A stretch of DNA of 64,000 nucleotides from assembly GCF_003255815.1 (NCBI RefSeq), contig NC_037681.1, positions 82,031,191 to 82,095,190 of the forward strand. The letters run 5' to 3'. Numbering within the stretch: position 1 is the stretch's first letter; each line of letters opens with the position of its first letter. This document shows, piece after piece, positions 12,505 to 22,640 of the stretch. The notes beneath the pieces are model-generated. The model was not told the DNA's origin. It saw only the letters and a program-made list of their open reading frames with translations, and made no database searches. The position numbers were made by a program, and so were the translations under genes. This DNA is from Theropithecus gelada (Eukaryota; Chordata; Mammalia; Primates; Cercopithecidae).

Positions 12505-12660
12505 AGTTAGTAAAAGCTACCAGTTACTACATACTTTATATGTCAAGTGCTACATTATGAGCTTAAAATCTTTCTTTCTCATTTTAAACCTCACAACAAT
12601 CCTCTAAGGTAGATGGATACCATCATCATTGCCATTTTGCAAATGAAAAAAATTAAGGCT
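12505..12660 (-). repeat. MIR fragment
   Basis: The plus strand reads TGTCAAGTGCTACATTATGA, CCTCACAACAATCCTCTAAG and CATTTTGCAAATGAAAAAAA. This is the reverse complement of the MIR 3' half, and an Alu cuts it off at 12661. Confidence 0.75.
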
Positions 12661-12661
12661 T

Positions 12662-12949
12662 AGATCACACACAGTGGCTCACGCATGTAATCCCAGCACT
12701 TTGGGAGGCTGAGGTAGGAGGATCACCTGAGGTTAGGAGTTTGAGACCAGCTTAGACGACATGGTGAAACCCCATCTCTATTAAAAATATAAAAATTAAC
12801 CAGGCATAGTGGCATGCACCTGTAGTCCCAGCTATTCGGGAGGCTGAAGCAGGAGAATCGCTTAAATCCGGGAGACAGAGGTTGCAGTGAGCCAGATCAT
12901 GCCACTGCACTCCAGCCTGGGCAACAGAGCCAGACTCTGTCTAAAAAAA
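12662..12949 (+). repeat. AluS
   Basis: The 5' end is worn (CACACACAGTGGCTCACGCA). The left arm has CACCTGAGGTTAGGAG, and there is almost no A tail because the next Alu begins at once. Confidence 0.92.
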
Positions 12950-12950
12950 G

Positions 12951-13249
12951 GTAGGGCGCAGGGGCTCACGCCTGTAATCCCAGCACTTTGGGAGGCCGAG
13001 GTGGGCAGATCACAATGTCAGCAGATCAAGACCATCCTGGCTAATACAGTGAAACCTTGTCCCTACTAAAAAAATAAATACAAAAAATTAGCCAGGTGCG
13101 GTGGTGGCTGCCTGTAGTCCCAGCTACTCGGGAGGCTGAGGCAGAAGAATGGCATGAACCCGGGAAGCGGAGCTTACAGTGAGCCAAGATCACGCGACTG
13201 CACTCCAGCCTGGGCAACAGAGTAAGACTCCGTCTCAAAAAAAAAAAAA
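12951..13249 (+). repeat. AluY-like, inserted in the tail of the preceding Alu
   Basis: CATCCTGGCTAATACAGTGA and GCGGAGCTTACAGTGAGC are Y-type features. Thirteen A form the tail. Confidence 0.92.
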
Positions 13250-13657
13250 GCTACATTATTAACCTACATGCTATATACTACTACTGTATGTAATATTTTC
13301 AACCTATAAGAATGCATGGAATTTTTTAACTAAAAATGACCTTCGCAATAATCATTTATTACCAATTTTAGTAATGTCAGTGTTGTTTCCAATGTACGAC
13401 ATCACTGCAAAGCACATAGCATTGGAAGCAATGCAACAAAATGTTTGGTTGAGTACCTTTTCACTCAATATTTTTATTTTATAGATAATTTAAACAGCTG
13501 ATATTAGCTATTAATTAAGGTAATTCCATTACACAAGATTTCAGGGTTTGGTAAAGGTACACTGAACTTTTGCTTTACCAATTTTTTAAATGATGACCAG
13601 AATAGGTTATTAAAGGATGAATTTTAATATATGGGTATTTAAATATCTTTCTTTCCA

Positions 13658-13934
13658 GGCCGGGCGTGGTGGCTCATGCCTGTAATCCCAGCACTTTGGG
13701 AGGCCAAGGTGGGTGGATCATGAGGTCAGGAGTTTGAGACCAGCCTGGCCAACATGTACTAAAAATACAAAAATTAGCCAGGCATGGTACCTCACGCCTA
13801 TAGTCCCAGCTACTCGGGAGGCTGAGGCAGAAGAATCGCTTGAACCCAGGAGGCAGAGGGTGCAGTGAGCTGAGAGTGCACCACTGCACTCCAGCCTGGG
13901 GGACAGAGCGAGACTCTGTCTGAAAAAAAAATAA
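13658..13934 (+). repeat. AluS with perfect 14-bp target duplication
   Basis: TATCTTTCTTTCCA stands on both sides of the element. A 20-base block after CCAACATG is missing (normally GTGAAACCCCGTCTCTAC). Confidence 0.95.
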
Positions 13935-14165
13935 AAGTATCTTTCTTTCCATATCCACTGTGCTTCACAGTAAACTGACATTCACAGGATGCAGAAGAAT
14001 TACCCTATTTTCAAAGGCAAGAAGAAATGTTACATCTTCATGTGTAATATAGAGAGAATTCAGGCATACTACAATAGTAACCTAGGCAAGCATAATTTAA
14101 AGTAACCAATAAACTAAAAAGTCAAATATTTCCCAGGACAGAATCCCAGGCAGAGCAAGTTTAAA

Positions 14166-14356
14166 ATGGCCTGGGCAACATGGTGAAACCCTGTCTCTAA
14201 AAAAAAGTACAAAAATTCAGCCAGGCATGGTGGTGCACACCTCTAGTCCCAGCTACTCAGGAGGGTGAGGTGGGAGGATCACCTGAGCCCAGGAGGTAGA
14301 AGCTGCAGCCTAGGCAACAGAGTGAGACCCTGTCTCAAAACAAAACAAAACAAAAA
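14166..14356 (+). repeat. Alu, 5'-truncated, old
   Basis: Starts inside the left arm at GCCTGGGCAACATGGTGAAA. The right arm lacks ~30 bases and ends in (CAAAA)n. Confidence 0.85.
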
Positions 14357-14647
14357 GTTAAAACATAAAAAAGCAAAAGTTTTCTGCACCGTCACCTATC
14401 TATTTTAGATTAAATAGATAGTTATAGCCATGACTCCTTTTAGCTTTAAAACAGTAACTTTAAATTTTATTCAAACTCTAATCTTAATAATAAAGACTGT
14501 TAAAATGTTTCTGTACTCATTTTGTCAAAACCAAAAAAAAAAAATTATACATGCAAATCATTCAAAACCTTTTCAGAGCATAAAATTCATGTTACTGATA
14601 TGCTAGACATTGCTCCCAAATTAAGATCAATTCAAAACAATACTTAC

Positions 14648-14797
14648 ATTAGACACAACTGTAATAAACGCATGTGCTATAAGAAATGGCAAAGTTTCAG
14701 GAGTTCCATATTCAAAGCAATCCTTCATGAGAGAAAGGCCATTTTTCCCACAAAACAAACATACATAACGAAGCAAATGCAATGGTACTTCTACATC
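14648..14797 (-). CDS. USP34: USP34 exon 5 (residues ~202-251)
   Basis: A 150-base exon, exactly 50 codons, phase 0 at both ends. It begins DVEVPLHLLRYVCLFCGKNG and ends ITVVSN. The acceptor on the minus strand is TTTATTTTCCCAG before GATGTAG, and the donor is AAT|GTAAGT. The sequence matches the helical N-terminal region of USP34. Only 185 bases of intron separate it from exon 4. Confidence 0.97.
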
Positions 14798-14982
14798 CTG
14801 GGAAAATAAAATATGTCATTATTTGAAAACACACGAATAATTATTATCTTATTAGCAATACTGGAAAGATACTGATGAGAAACTCAAAAGACATACATAA
14901 ATAATAAAACATATGGATGAGGCTTTGTTAAAAAAAGAAAAATAATATTTTCCATAAAAGAATAAAAAAGGTAAACACTTAC
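14798..14982 (-). other. USP34: USP34 intron 4 (short)
   Basis: A repeat-free 185-base AT-rich intron between exons 4 and 5, with nothing recognisable other than the splice sites. Confidence 0.9.
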
Positions 14983-15033
14983 ATTCATATCACAGAATGC
15001 CCCTAATATGTTACTTTCTTGAGTTGATATATC
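14983..15033 (-). CDS. USP34: USP34 exon 4 microexon-like (residues ~185-201)
   Basis: A 51-base exon coding DISTQESNILGAFCDMN, phase 0 at both ends, so skipping it would keep the frame. The acceptor is AAAATTAG before GATATATC, with a weak pyrimidine tract (many A). The donor is AAT|GTAAGT, a strong match. The short length and weak acceptor make it a candidate for alternative use, but its sequence is part of the known USP34 protein. Confidence 0.95.
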
Positions 15034-15305
15034 CTAATTTTAAAAAAAAAAGCAAATAAAATTAGGTTACAACTACTAATCTTTAAAAAATACAATTCTA
15101 TAAGATTGATTTTATAAAAACTGAATAAACAGGTTATTCTGCAATTACTCCTGATAAACAGTGATACTCCTAACTGAAGCTAATATTATTCAGCTCTAAG
15201 GTATATTTTAGTCCTCCTTTACATAGAAACCATTCCACAGTACATACTACGCACTATTTTGCCTTATTAAACATTAAGTAATCTTACCTTAAAAACATAA
15301 ATGTT

Positions 15306-15572
15306 TAAAATCTCAGCACTTTCGGAGGCTGAGGTGGGTGGATCACCTGAGGTCAGGAATTCGAGATCAGCCCGACCAACATGGTAAAACCCTGTCTCTA
15401 CTAAAAATAAAAAAACTGCCAGTGTGGTGGCAGGCACCTATAATACTCAGGAGACTGAGGGCACAAGAAGGGCTTGAACCTGGGAGGCAGAGGTTGCAGT
15501 GAGCCGAAATCACGCCATTGCACTCCAGCCTGGGTGACAGAGCAAAACTGTCTCCAAAACAAACCAAAAAAA
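15306..15572 (+). repeat. AluS, 5'-truncated
   Basis: Begins at AATCTCAGCACTTTCGGAGG, missing the first ~35 bases. It has small right-arm deletions around 15440. Confidence 0.9.
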
Positions 15573-15739
15573 AAAGTTTAAAATAAAACTCAAGGTACTT
15601 CTGATAAAAATACATTACAGTTAAGTGGTTTCTGAGTTTTGGAAAGTTTCTCAACAAACTTTTTCATAGTTTTTGAAACTGTGCTCTGGAATTCCCTAGA
15701 GGTACACTGAAGAGTTATACAATGTGCTTTCCATGCATA

Positions 15740-16470
15740 AGATTTAAACTGCCTAAAAGCAAAGTTATCCATTGTTGGTGAGTATAAGTTCATATGAACT
15801 TTTTGGAAGGCAATTTGGCAATATTCATCAATATTTAAAATATACATTCCTTTAACCCAGCAATTCTAGCTTTTTGTCCTAAGGAACTAATCATAGTAGT
15901 ACTGGAAAATAAATGCATAACAATGTTCATTAACCCATAATTAGTAACAACTGACATCCATCAATTTGATGGTAGCATAACCATTCCAGCTAATTTTTTT
16001 TTTTTTTTTTTGAGACAGAGTCTCGCACTGTCGCCCAGGCTCAAGTGCAGTACTGAGATCTCAGATCACTGCAAGCTCCGCCTCCCAAGTTCACGCCATT
16101 CTCCTGCCTCAGCCTCCAGAATAGGTGGGACTACAGGCGCCCACCACCATGCCCCGCTAATTTTTTGTATTTTTGGTAGCGACGGGGGTTTCACCATGTT
16201 AGCCAGGATGGTCTCGATCTCCTGACCTTGTTCGTGATCCGCCCGCCTTGGCCTCCCAAAGTGCTGGGATTACAGGCATGAGACACCTCACCTAGCCCTA
16301 ACTCTTTACAATAAGGTGAAACAGGCATGAGTGATCTTTGGGGGATGATGGAAATACTCTAAAATTAGAATGTGATGATAGTTGCACAACTCTGTAAATC
16401 TACTGAAAATAAACTATATAATCAAGTGATTTTTATGGTTATACCTTTAAAAGGCTGTCTGAAAATAAGG
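15740..16470 (+). mobile_element. L1M 3' end split by an antisense Alu
   Basis: Left part 15740-15993 (TTTAACCCAGCAATTCTAGC) and right part 16298-16470 (GATGATAGTTGCACAACTCT, then TACCTTTAA). These follow the usual order of an old L1 3'UTR, antisense to USP34. Confidence 0.7.
15994..16297 (-). repeat. AluY inserted in L1M
   Basis: The plus strand reads T-run, GAGACAGAGTCTCGCACTGT ... GTTAGCCAGGATGGTCTCGA, a Y-type left arm in reverse. One of the few Alus in sense with USP34. Confidence 0.94.
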
Positions 16471-16669
16471 CAAAATCTTATGTACAGACAAAACACCTAT
16501 GTTACATTTCTGAAAGAAGAAAATTTATGATGATCTGATCTTCATAATTTTTAGATTTGGAAATATCTGAACTTATGTGTTTTTTAGAGAAGAGAAAAGA
16601 AAAAAGACAAGTTCAAAGGCCTTTCAGAGTCTGTATTTTGTATATTCTGTATTTAATTTTTCACACAGA

Positions 16670-16965
16670 GGCCAGGCATGGCGGCTCACGCATGTAATCC
16701 CAGCACTTTGGGAGGTCGAGGTGGGCAGATCACTCGAGATCAGGAGTTCTAGACCAGAACTGGCAAACATACTGAAACCCTGTCTCTACTAAAAATACAA
16801 AAATTAGCCAGGTGTGGTGGTAGACACGTGTAATCCCAGCTACTTGGGAGGCTGAGGAAGGAGAATTGCTTGAACCCAGGAGGCAGAGGTTGCAGTGAGC
16901 CGCAGTCACACCACTGCACTCCAGTCTGGGAGACAAAATGAGGCTCCATCTCAAAAAAAAAAAAA
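16670..16965 (+). repeat. AluS, first of three tandem Alus
   Basis: GGCCAGGCATGGCGGCTCAC start. Its short A tail is followed directly by the next Alu. Confidence 0.94.
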
Positions 16966-17259
16966 GGCCAGGCGCAGTGGCTCAAGCCTGTAATCTCAGC
17001 ACTCTGGGAGGCCGAAGCGGGCGGATCACGAGGTCAGGAGATCGAGACCATCCTGGCTAACACGGTGAAACCCCGTCTCTGCTAAAAATACAAAAAATTA
17101 GCTGGGCGTGGTGGTGGGCACCTGTAGTCCCAGCTACTCGGGAGGCTAAGACAGGAGAATGGCGTGAACCCAGGAGGTGGAGCTTGCAGTGAGCCGAGAT
17201 TGCGCCACCGCACTCCAGCCTGGGTGATGAGCAAGACTCCATCTCAAAAAAAAAAAAAA
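16966..17259 (+). repeat. AluY, second of three tandem Alus
   Basis: CACGAGGTCAGGAGATCGAG and CATCCTGGCTAACACGGTGA identify a Y-type copy, inserted at the A tail of the preceding Alu. Confidence 0.95.
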
Positions 17260-17568
17260 GGCCGGGCGCGGTGGCTCAAGCCTGTAATCCCAGCACTTTG
17301 GGAGGCCGAGACGGGTGGATCACAAGGTCAGGAGATTGAGACCATCCTGGCTAACCCGGTGAAACCCCGTCTCTACTAAAAAATACAAAAAACTAGCCGG
17401 GTGAGGTGGCAGGCACCTGTAATCCCAGCTACTCGGGAGGCTGAGGCAGGAGAATGGCGTAAACCCGGGAGGCGGAGCTTGCAGTGAGCTGAGATCCGGC
17501 CACTGCACTCTAGCCTGGGCGACAGAGCGAGACTCCGTCTCAACAAAAAAAAAAAAAAAAAAAAAAAA
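17260..17568 (+). repeat. AluYR-type (Old World monkey lineage), third of three tandem Alus
   Basis: GGCCGGGCGCGGTGGCTCAA start, ACTAGCCGGGTGAGGTGGC linker and GAGATCCGGCCACTGCACTC in the right arm. These are the markers I associate with cercopithecoid AluYR. Low divergence and a tail of more than 20 A suggest recent insertion. Confidence 0.9.
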
Positions 17569-17589
17569 TCACACTGAAAAGACTGCTTT

Positions 17590-18175
17590 TGACCGGGCTC
17601 AATGGCTCACATTTAGAATCCCAACACTTTGGGAGGCTGAAGCCAGCGAATCACTTGAGGTCAGGAGTTCAAGACCAGCCTGGCCAACATGGTAAAACCG
17701 CATCTCTACTAAAGTGTGCAATGGTTCACACCTGTAATCCCAGCACTTTGGGAGGCCGAGGTGGGCGGATCACGAGGTCAGGAGATTGAGACCATCCTGG
17801 CCAACATGGTAAAACCCCATCTCTATTAAAATTACAAAAATTAGCTGGGCGTGGTGGCACACACCAGTAGTCCCAGCTCCTCAGGAGGCTGAGGCAGTGG
17901 AACTGCTTGAACCCGGGAGGCAGAGAATGCAGTAAGCTGAGATCGCACCACTGAACTCCAGCCTGGACGACAGAGCAAGCCTCCGTCTCAAAAAAAAAAA
18001 AAAAAAAGAAAGAAAGAAAAACTAACCAGGGGTGGTGGCGCACACCTGTAATCCCAGCTGTTCAGGAGGCTGAGGCACAAGAATCACTTGAACCCAGGAG
18101 AGGGGGCTGCAGTGAGCTGAGATCGCACCACTGCACTCTAGCTTGAGCGACAGAGTGAGACTCCATCTCAAAAAG
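17590..18175 (+). repeat. AluS split in its middle by a second Alu
   Basis: The left arm is 17590-17713 (GACCGGGCTCAATGGCTCAC to CATCTCTACTAAA) and the right arm 18021-18175 (ACTAACCAGGGGTGGTGGCG onward). The second Alu sits exactly in the A-rich linker. Confidence 0.85.
17714..18020 (+). repeat. AluSc-like inserted into the linker of an older Alu
   Basis: Starts at a worn GTGTGCAATGGTTCACACCT. The left arm has CACGAGGTCAGGAGATTGAG and CATCCTGGCCAAC, with an A tail carrying GAAA repeats. Confidence 0.88.
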
Positions 18176-18185
18176 ATTGCTTTTA

Positions 18186-18435
18186 GGTTGGGCACGGTGG
18201 CTCGCACCTGTAATCCCAGCACTTTGGGAGGCTGAGGCGGGAGGACTGCTTGAACCCAGGAGTTCAACACTAGCCTGGTACACATGGGCGAGACTCAATC
18301 TCTATTAAAAATTTTAAAATATTAGCCAGGCATGGTGGTACGTATCTGTCCTCCCAGATACTCAGGAGGCTGAGGTGAGAGGATTGAATGAACTTGGGAG
18401 GTCTAGGCTGCAATGAGCCATGTTCATGCCACAGA
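18186..18435 (+). repeat. AluJ whose 3' end fades into a G-rich minisatellite
   Basis: GGTTGGGCACGGTGGCTCGC start and a J-type left arm (CTGCTTGAACCCAGGAGT). After CATGTTCATGCCACAGAGG the normal CTCCAGCCTGGG block is absent and the G/A repeat begins. Confidence 0.88.
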
Positions 18436-18687
18436 GGAGAGAGGTGGGGGAGAACAAAGAGAGGGAGGAGAGGGAGAGAAGGGGGGAAAAGGGGGGAGAA
18501 AGGGGGGGAAAGTGGGGGAAGGAGGGGAAAGTGGGGGAAGGAGGGGAAAGTGGGGGAAGGAGGGGAAAGTGGGGGAAGGAGGGGACAGTGGGGGAAGGAG
18601 GGGACAGTGGGGGAAGGAGGGGACAGTGGGAGAAGGAGGGAGAAAGAGGAGGGAGAAAGGGGAGGGAGAAAGGGGAGGGAGAGAGAA
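18436..18687 (+). repeat. G-rich 19-bp minisatellite
   Basis: A near pure purine tract. Between 18512 and about 18640 there are seven copies of GTGGGGGAAGGAGGGGAAA at a strict 19-base period, the later ones with GGGGACA. Both flanks carry shorter GGGGGGAAAA and GGGAGAAAG variants. The open frames across it are a by-product of the repeat, not genes. Runs of four or five G with 5-base spacers could fold as G-quadruplex on the plus strand, which is the transcription template of USP34. Confidence 0.95.
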
Positions 18688-19120
18688 AATACTGCTTTTA
18701 TGATCAGAAAGCTAGTTAGAAACTTTCATTGGAAAAAAGCTACCAAAGAAACCCATTCATTGTCATCACCTATTTTAGATATTTAAGTTACACTGCTGAA
18801 ATGAAGTCTGAAAACCACTGACTGAAAGCAATCATACAGAACTCAGAACATTTCAAAATAAACAAAAAATGCCCTTAGAGAAATCAATTCTCAAAGTGAG
18901 TGTACTAAACTTCCTAAATCCACTCCTAGCTATGACAACCGGGGCCAGAGGCGAAGTTTTATGTTAGTCTTAACAAACTTTTTCATGGTCTTCAAAAAGT
19001 CCAGAATTTACGACCTCCTGTGGTACTGTTAAATACGGAATCATGGACCAGGTGAACCATGCTATAATTTTAAGAGTCAAGATTTCTAGTGCCTATAATG
19101 GACACAGTTAAAAAATCTAG

Positions 19121-19401
19121 CGGTCGGCGCAGTGGCTCATGCTTGTAATCCCAGCACTGTTAGAGGCCTAGGCAGGTGGATCACGAGGTCAGGAGTTCAA
19201 GACCAGCCTAACATGGTCTCTACTAACACTACAAAAATTAGCGGGGTGTGGCGGCGTGCGCCTGTAATCCCAGCTACTCAGGAGGCTGAAGCAGGAGAAT
19301 CACTTGAATCCTGGGAGGTGGAGGTTGCAGTGAGCTGATATCATGCCACCACACTCCAGTCTGGGCAACAGGATCAAAACTCTGTTTCAAAAAAAAAAAA
19401 A
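19121..19401 (+). repeat. AluS
   Basis: GGTCGGCGCAGTGGCTCATG start; target duplication about AAAAATCTA on both sides; a small deletion after GACCAGCC. Confidence 0.92.
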
Positions 19402-19628
19402 TCTAACAGAGTTCTGTCCTGATATGCAGCGTTACTCAGGTTTGATTACATCTATTTTGGTGATTCAGGGGAACTGTTTTACCACTCTATTTCTAATCTG
19501 AATACATAAAGCTAGCATCCTAAAATAGTTATAATCGCATTTTTTAGTAGTATATAAAAAATTAACACAGATCTATAGGTTAAAAAAACACTAACACCAC
19601 TAGGAAGTCTCATTAAAAAATGAATTAA

Positions 19629-19934
19629 CGGCCCTGGACGCAGTGGCTCACAACTGTAATCCCAGGACTTTGGAAGGCTGAGGCAGGTGGATCACGAGGT
19701 CAGGAGGTGGAGATCACCCTGCCCAACATAGTGAAACCCCGTCTCTACTAAAAATACAAAAAAACTAGCCAGGCGGGTGGCGAGCACCTGTAATCCCAGC
19801 TACTTGGGAGGCTGAGGCAGGTGAACTGCTTGTACCTGGGAGGCGGAGGTTGCAGTGAGCTGAGATCACGCCACTGCGCTCCAGCCTCAGCGACAGTGCA
19901 AGACTCTGTCTCCCAAAAAAAAAAAAAAAAAAAA
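19629..19934 (+). repeat. AluSc-like
   Basis: GGCCCTGGACGCAGTGGCTC start; left arm CACGAGGTCAGGAGGTGGAG; a tail of about 20 A. Confidence 0.93.
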
Positions 19935-20095
19935 GGCAGTATTTTTCAAAAGTTCTTATTTTAGGTAATCCCTGAGAAAGGCCTTAATAAACTTATCAAT
20001 GATTTTTAAAGTCTTGGGTTTTTTTCCTCAAACACCTCCATTTACTACATGAGTTGATCCCATCCTATTTATAGCAGAGAAATTTGGTTATTTTA

Positions 20096-20395
20096 CTTTA
20101 TTTTTATTTATTTTTGAGGCAGAGTCTCTCTGTCGCCCAGGCTGGAGTGCAGTGGCCGGATCTCAGCTCACTGCAAGCTCCGCCTCCCGGGTTTACACCA
20201 TTCTCCTGCCTCAGCCTCCCGAGTAGCTAGGACTATAGGCACCCGCCACCACGCCTGGCTAGTTTTTTGTATTTTTAGTAGAGACGGGGTTTCACCATGT
20301 TAGCCAGGATGGTCTCGATCTCCTGACCTCGTGATCCGCCCACCTCAGCCTCCCAAAGTGCTGGGATTACAGGCTTGAGCCATCGTGCCTGGCCT
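20096..20395 (-). repeat. AluYR-type, antisense, with 14-bp target duplication
   Basis: ATTTGGTTATTTTA stands at 20082-20095 and 20396-20409. The plus strand shows GTGGCCGGATCTCAGCTCAC, the reverse of the AluYR GAGATCCGGCCAC marker. A young insertion, in sense with USP34. Confidence 0.93.
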
Positions 20396-20603
20396 ATTTG
20401 GTTATTTTAAAAGAGAAAACAGAAATAAAAGAGTAACTATAGAGGAAAGGCAATTCTATGTAAATTCAGCAAATGTTGCTCCATGATCAAACCAAGAAGA
20501 ACTCAATGTCTCAAATAAAATTTTCACTTAAAAGGCAGTCAGTGATGTTGGAATTAGTAGTGATAACTGTACAACATTGGAATTATTCTAAAAGATACTA
20601 AAC

Positions 20604-21210
20604 TGGCTGGTCGTGGGTGGCTCATGCTCATAATCCCAGCACTTTGGGAGGCTGAGGCAGGAGGACTGCCCAAAGCCAGGAGTTCGAAACCAGCCCAGGC
20701 AACAGAGTGAGACCCTGTCTCCTCAAAAAAATTAAAAAACTAGCTAGGGGCCGGGCGCGGTGGCTCAAGCCTGTAATCCCAGCACTTTGGGAGGCCGAGA
20801 CAGGCGGATCATGAGGTCAGGAGATCGAGACCATCCTGGCTAACCTGGTGAAACCCCGTCTCTACTAAAAAATACAAAAAACTAGCCGGGCGAGGTGGCG
20901 GGCGCCTGTAGTCCCAGCTACTCGGGAGGCTAAGGCAGGAGAATGGCGTAAACCCGGGAGGCGGAGCTTGCAGTGAGCTGAGATCCGGCCACTGCACTCC
21001 AGCCTGGGCGACAGAGCGAGACTCCGTCTCAAAAAAAAAAAAAACAAAAACAAAAAACTAGCTAGGCATAGAGACATGCACCTGTACTCCCAGCTACTTA
21101 GGATACTGAAGCTGAAGGATTACTTAAGCCCGGGAATTCAAGGCTACAGTGAATCATAATTGTGCCAGTATACTCCTCCAGCCTGGGTGACAGAGGAAGA
21201 CCCTGATTCA
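20604..21210 (+). repeat. AluJ split by a young AluYR
   Basis: The left arm is 20604-20748 and the right arm 21067-21210. The AluYR inserted in the linker at ACTAGCTAGG. The old element is diverged (GGCTGGTCGTGGGTGGCTCA). Confidence 0.9.
20749..21051 (+). repeat. AluYR-type with perfect 15-bp target duplication
   Basis: AAAAAACTAGCTAGG stands at 20734-20748 and again at 21052-21066. The body carries ACTAGCCGGGCGAGGTGGCG, GGCGTAAACCCGGGAGG and GAGATCCGGCCACTGCACTC. It is almost undiverged, consistent with insertion in the cercopithecoid lineage. Confidence 0.95.
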
Positions 21211-21225
21211 AAAATTTAAAAATAA

Positions 21226-21522
21226 GGCCAGGTGCGGTAGCTCATGCCTGTAATTCCAGCACTTTGGGAGGCCAAGGCTGGCGAGTCACAAGGTCAAGAG
21301 ATCGAGACCATCCTGGCCAACATGGTGAAACCTCACCTCTACTAAAAATACAAAAATTAGCTGGGCGTTGTGGTGCGCGCCTGTAGTCCCAGCTACTTGG
21401 GAGGGTAAGGCAGGAGTATCGCTTGAACCCAGGAGGCAGAGGTTGCAGTGAGCTGAGATTGCGCCATTGCACTCTAGCCTGGCGACCGAGCGAGACTCCA
21501 TCTCAAAAAAAAAAAAAATTAA
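21226..21522 (+). repeat. AluSc/Y-like
   Basis: GGCCAGGTGCGGTAGCTCAT start; CACAAGGTCAAGAGATCGAG; tail of 14 A then an AT-rich patch. Confidence 0.93.
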
Positions 21523-21603
21523 AAAATAAACGCCTCAAGTATATAACCTGTCTGATTATACCATATGTATATTTAACATAAATGCAGTGGTTTCTCTCCT
21601 TTC

Positions 21604-21887
21604 TACTTTTTTAAAGATAGGGTCCCACTCTGTCATGTAGAGGCATGATCATAGCTCACTGCAGCCTTGAACTCCTGGCTCAAGTGATCCTTTTGCCTCA
21701 GCCTCCCAAGTAGCTGGGAATACAGGCATGTACCACTATGCCCAGTTAATTTTTTTTCTTTTCTTTTGTAGAGATGAGCTCTTGCTATGTTGCGCAGCCT
21801 AGACTTGAACTTCCGGCTTCAAGTGGTCCTCTTGCCTTGGCTTCCAAAAATGCTGGGATTACAGGTGTGAGCCACTGTACCTGGCCC
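21604..21887 (-). repeat. AluJ, antisense
   Basis: The plus strand has GGCTCAAGTGATCCTTTTGC and GATGAGCTCTTGCTATGTTG, typical of an old J-type Alu in reverse. Confidence 0.92.
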
Positions 21888-22004
21888 TTTCTATCATTTT
21901 CATAATCTTTTTTCCTATACTTAGAAAAAACTTACAACACTAGGGCAATATCTCATTTCACAGAATTACACATAATTATTCAGGATAAAGAATGCAACTA
22001 GCAT

Positions 22005-22332
22005 GGCAAGGCATCGTGGCTCAAGTCTGTAATCCCAGCACTTTGGAGGCCAAGGCAGGAGGATCACCTGAGGCCTAGAGTTCGAGACCAGCCTGGTTTC
22101 AATAAACCCTATAAACACAGATAAACTCCATCTCTTAAAGTAATAATAATAAAATAAAAATAAACTTAGCCAGGCACTGTGGTGAGTGCCTAGTGTCCAA
22201 GTTACTCAGGAGGCTGAGGTGGGTGGATCGTTTGAGCCCAGGAATTCAAGGTTACAGTGACCTGTGATCACACCACCGCACTCCAGCCTGGGAGACAGAG
22301 CAAGACCCTGTCTTTTAAGGGGGAAAAAAAAA
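22005..22332 (+). repeat. AluJ/S, diverged
   Basis: GGCAAGGCATCGTGGCTCAA start; the linker is expanded with AATAATAATAAAATAAAAAT; right arm intact. Confidence 0.9.
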
Positions 22333-22504
22333 ACTAGGCCGTTCCCCCTTTTTATTCTGAATTAATATTACTTATGTCCAATTACCGAACCTTTCACAAT
22401 ATTATCAGCTTTGATGGGGACAATAGGAAAGAGAGGAAGGAAGAGACAGAAGGAGGGTCTCCAAATTTCCGTATTATTTAGAATACAGTAATTCGTTCAA
22501 AATG

Positions 22505-22640
22505 ATTTAGAAGTAGTGCAGTAGAGTAAGACCCGGATTCTAGGACTCTTCTCAGCAATATGCCCGATCAAATCTTTTAGCCTCTGTAGGCCAGTTGCTT
22601 CTTCTATAAAATAAAAGTGTTGAGTAGGTTTCTAAAGACA
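22505..22640 (+). repeat. MIR
   Basis: AGTAAGACCCGGATTCTAGG, TCTTTTAGCCTCTGTAGGCC and TTCTTCTATAAAATAAAAGT follow the MIR core in order, with strong divergence. Confidence 0.75.

Larger units (their letters stand above)
4526..14647 (-). other. USP34: USP34 intron 5
   Basis: A 10.1 kb intron. About half is Alu, and 6260-8930 is an old L1M cut up by Alus. Unique AT-rich stretches without a recognised feature are 4896-5560, 5864-6260, 9240-10326, 10827-11650, 12164-12500, 13250-13657 and 14357-14647. MIR remnants lie at 9058-9190 and 12505-12660. Confidence 0.85.

Noticed and set aside
14522..14809. 95-codon plus-strand frame
   Set aside because: It lies opposite USP34 exon 5 and its flanks, and the coding sense is clearly the minus strand.
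18388..18786. Open frames of 96-132 codons in three plus-strand frames, Gly/Arg/Glu-rich
   Set aside because: They are the direct product of a 19-base purine repeat, which has no plus-strand stop in any frame. The peptide is the repeat read in different frames.
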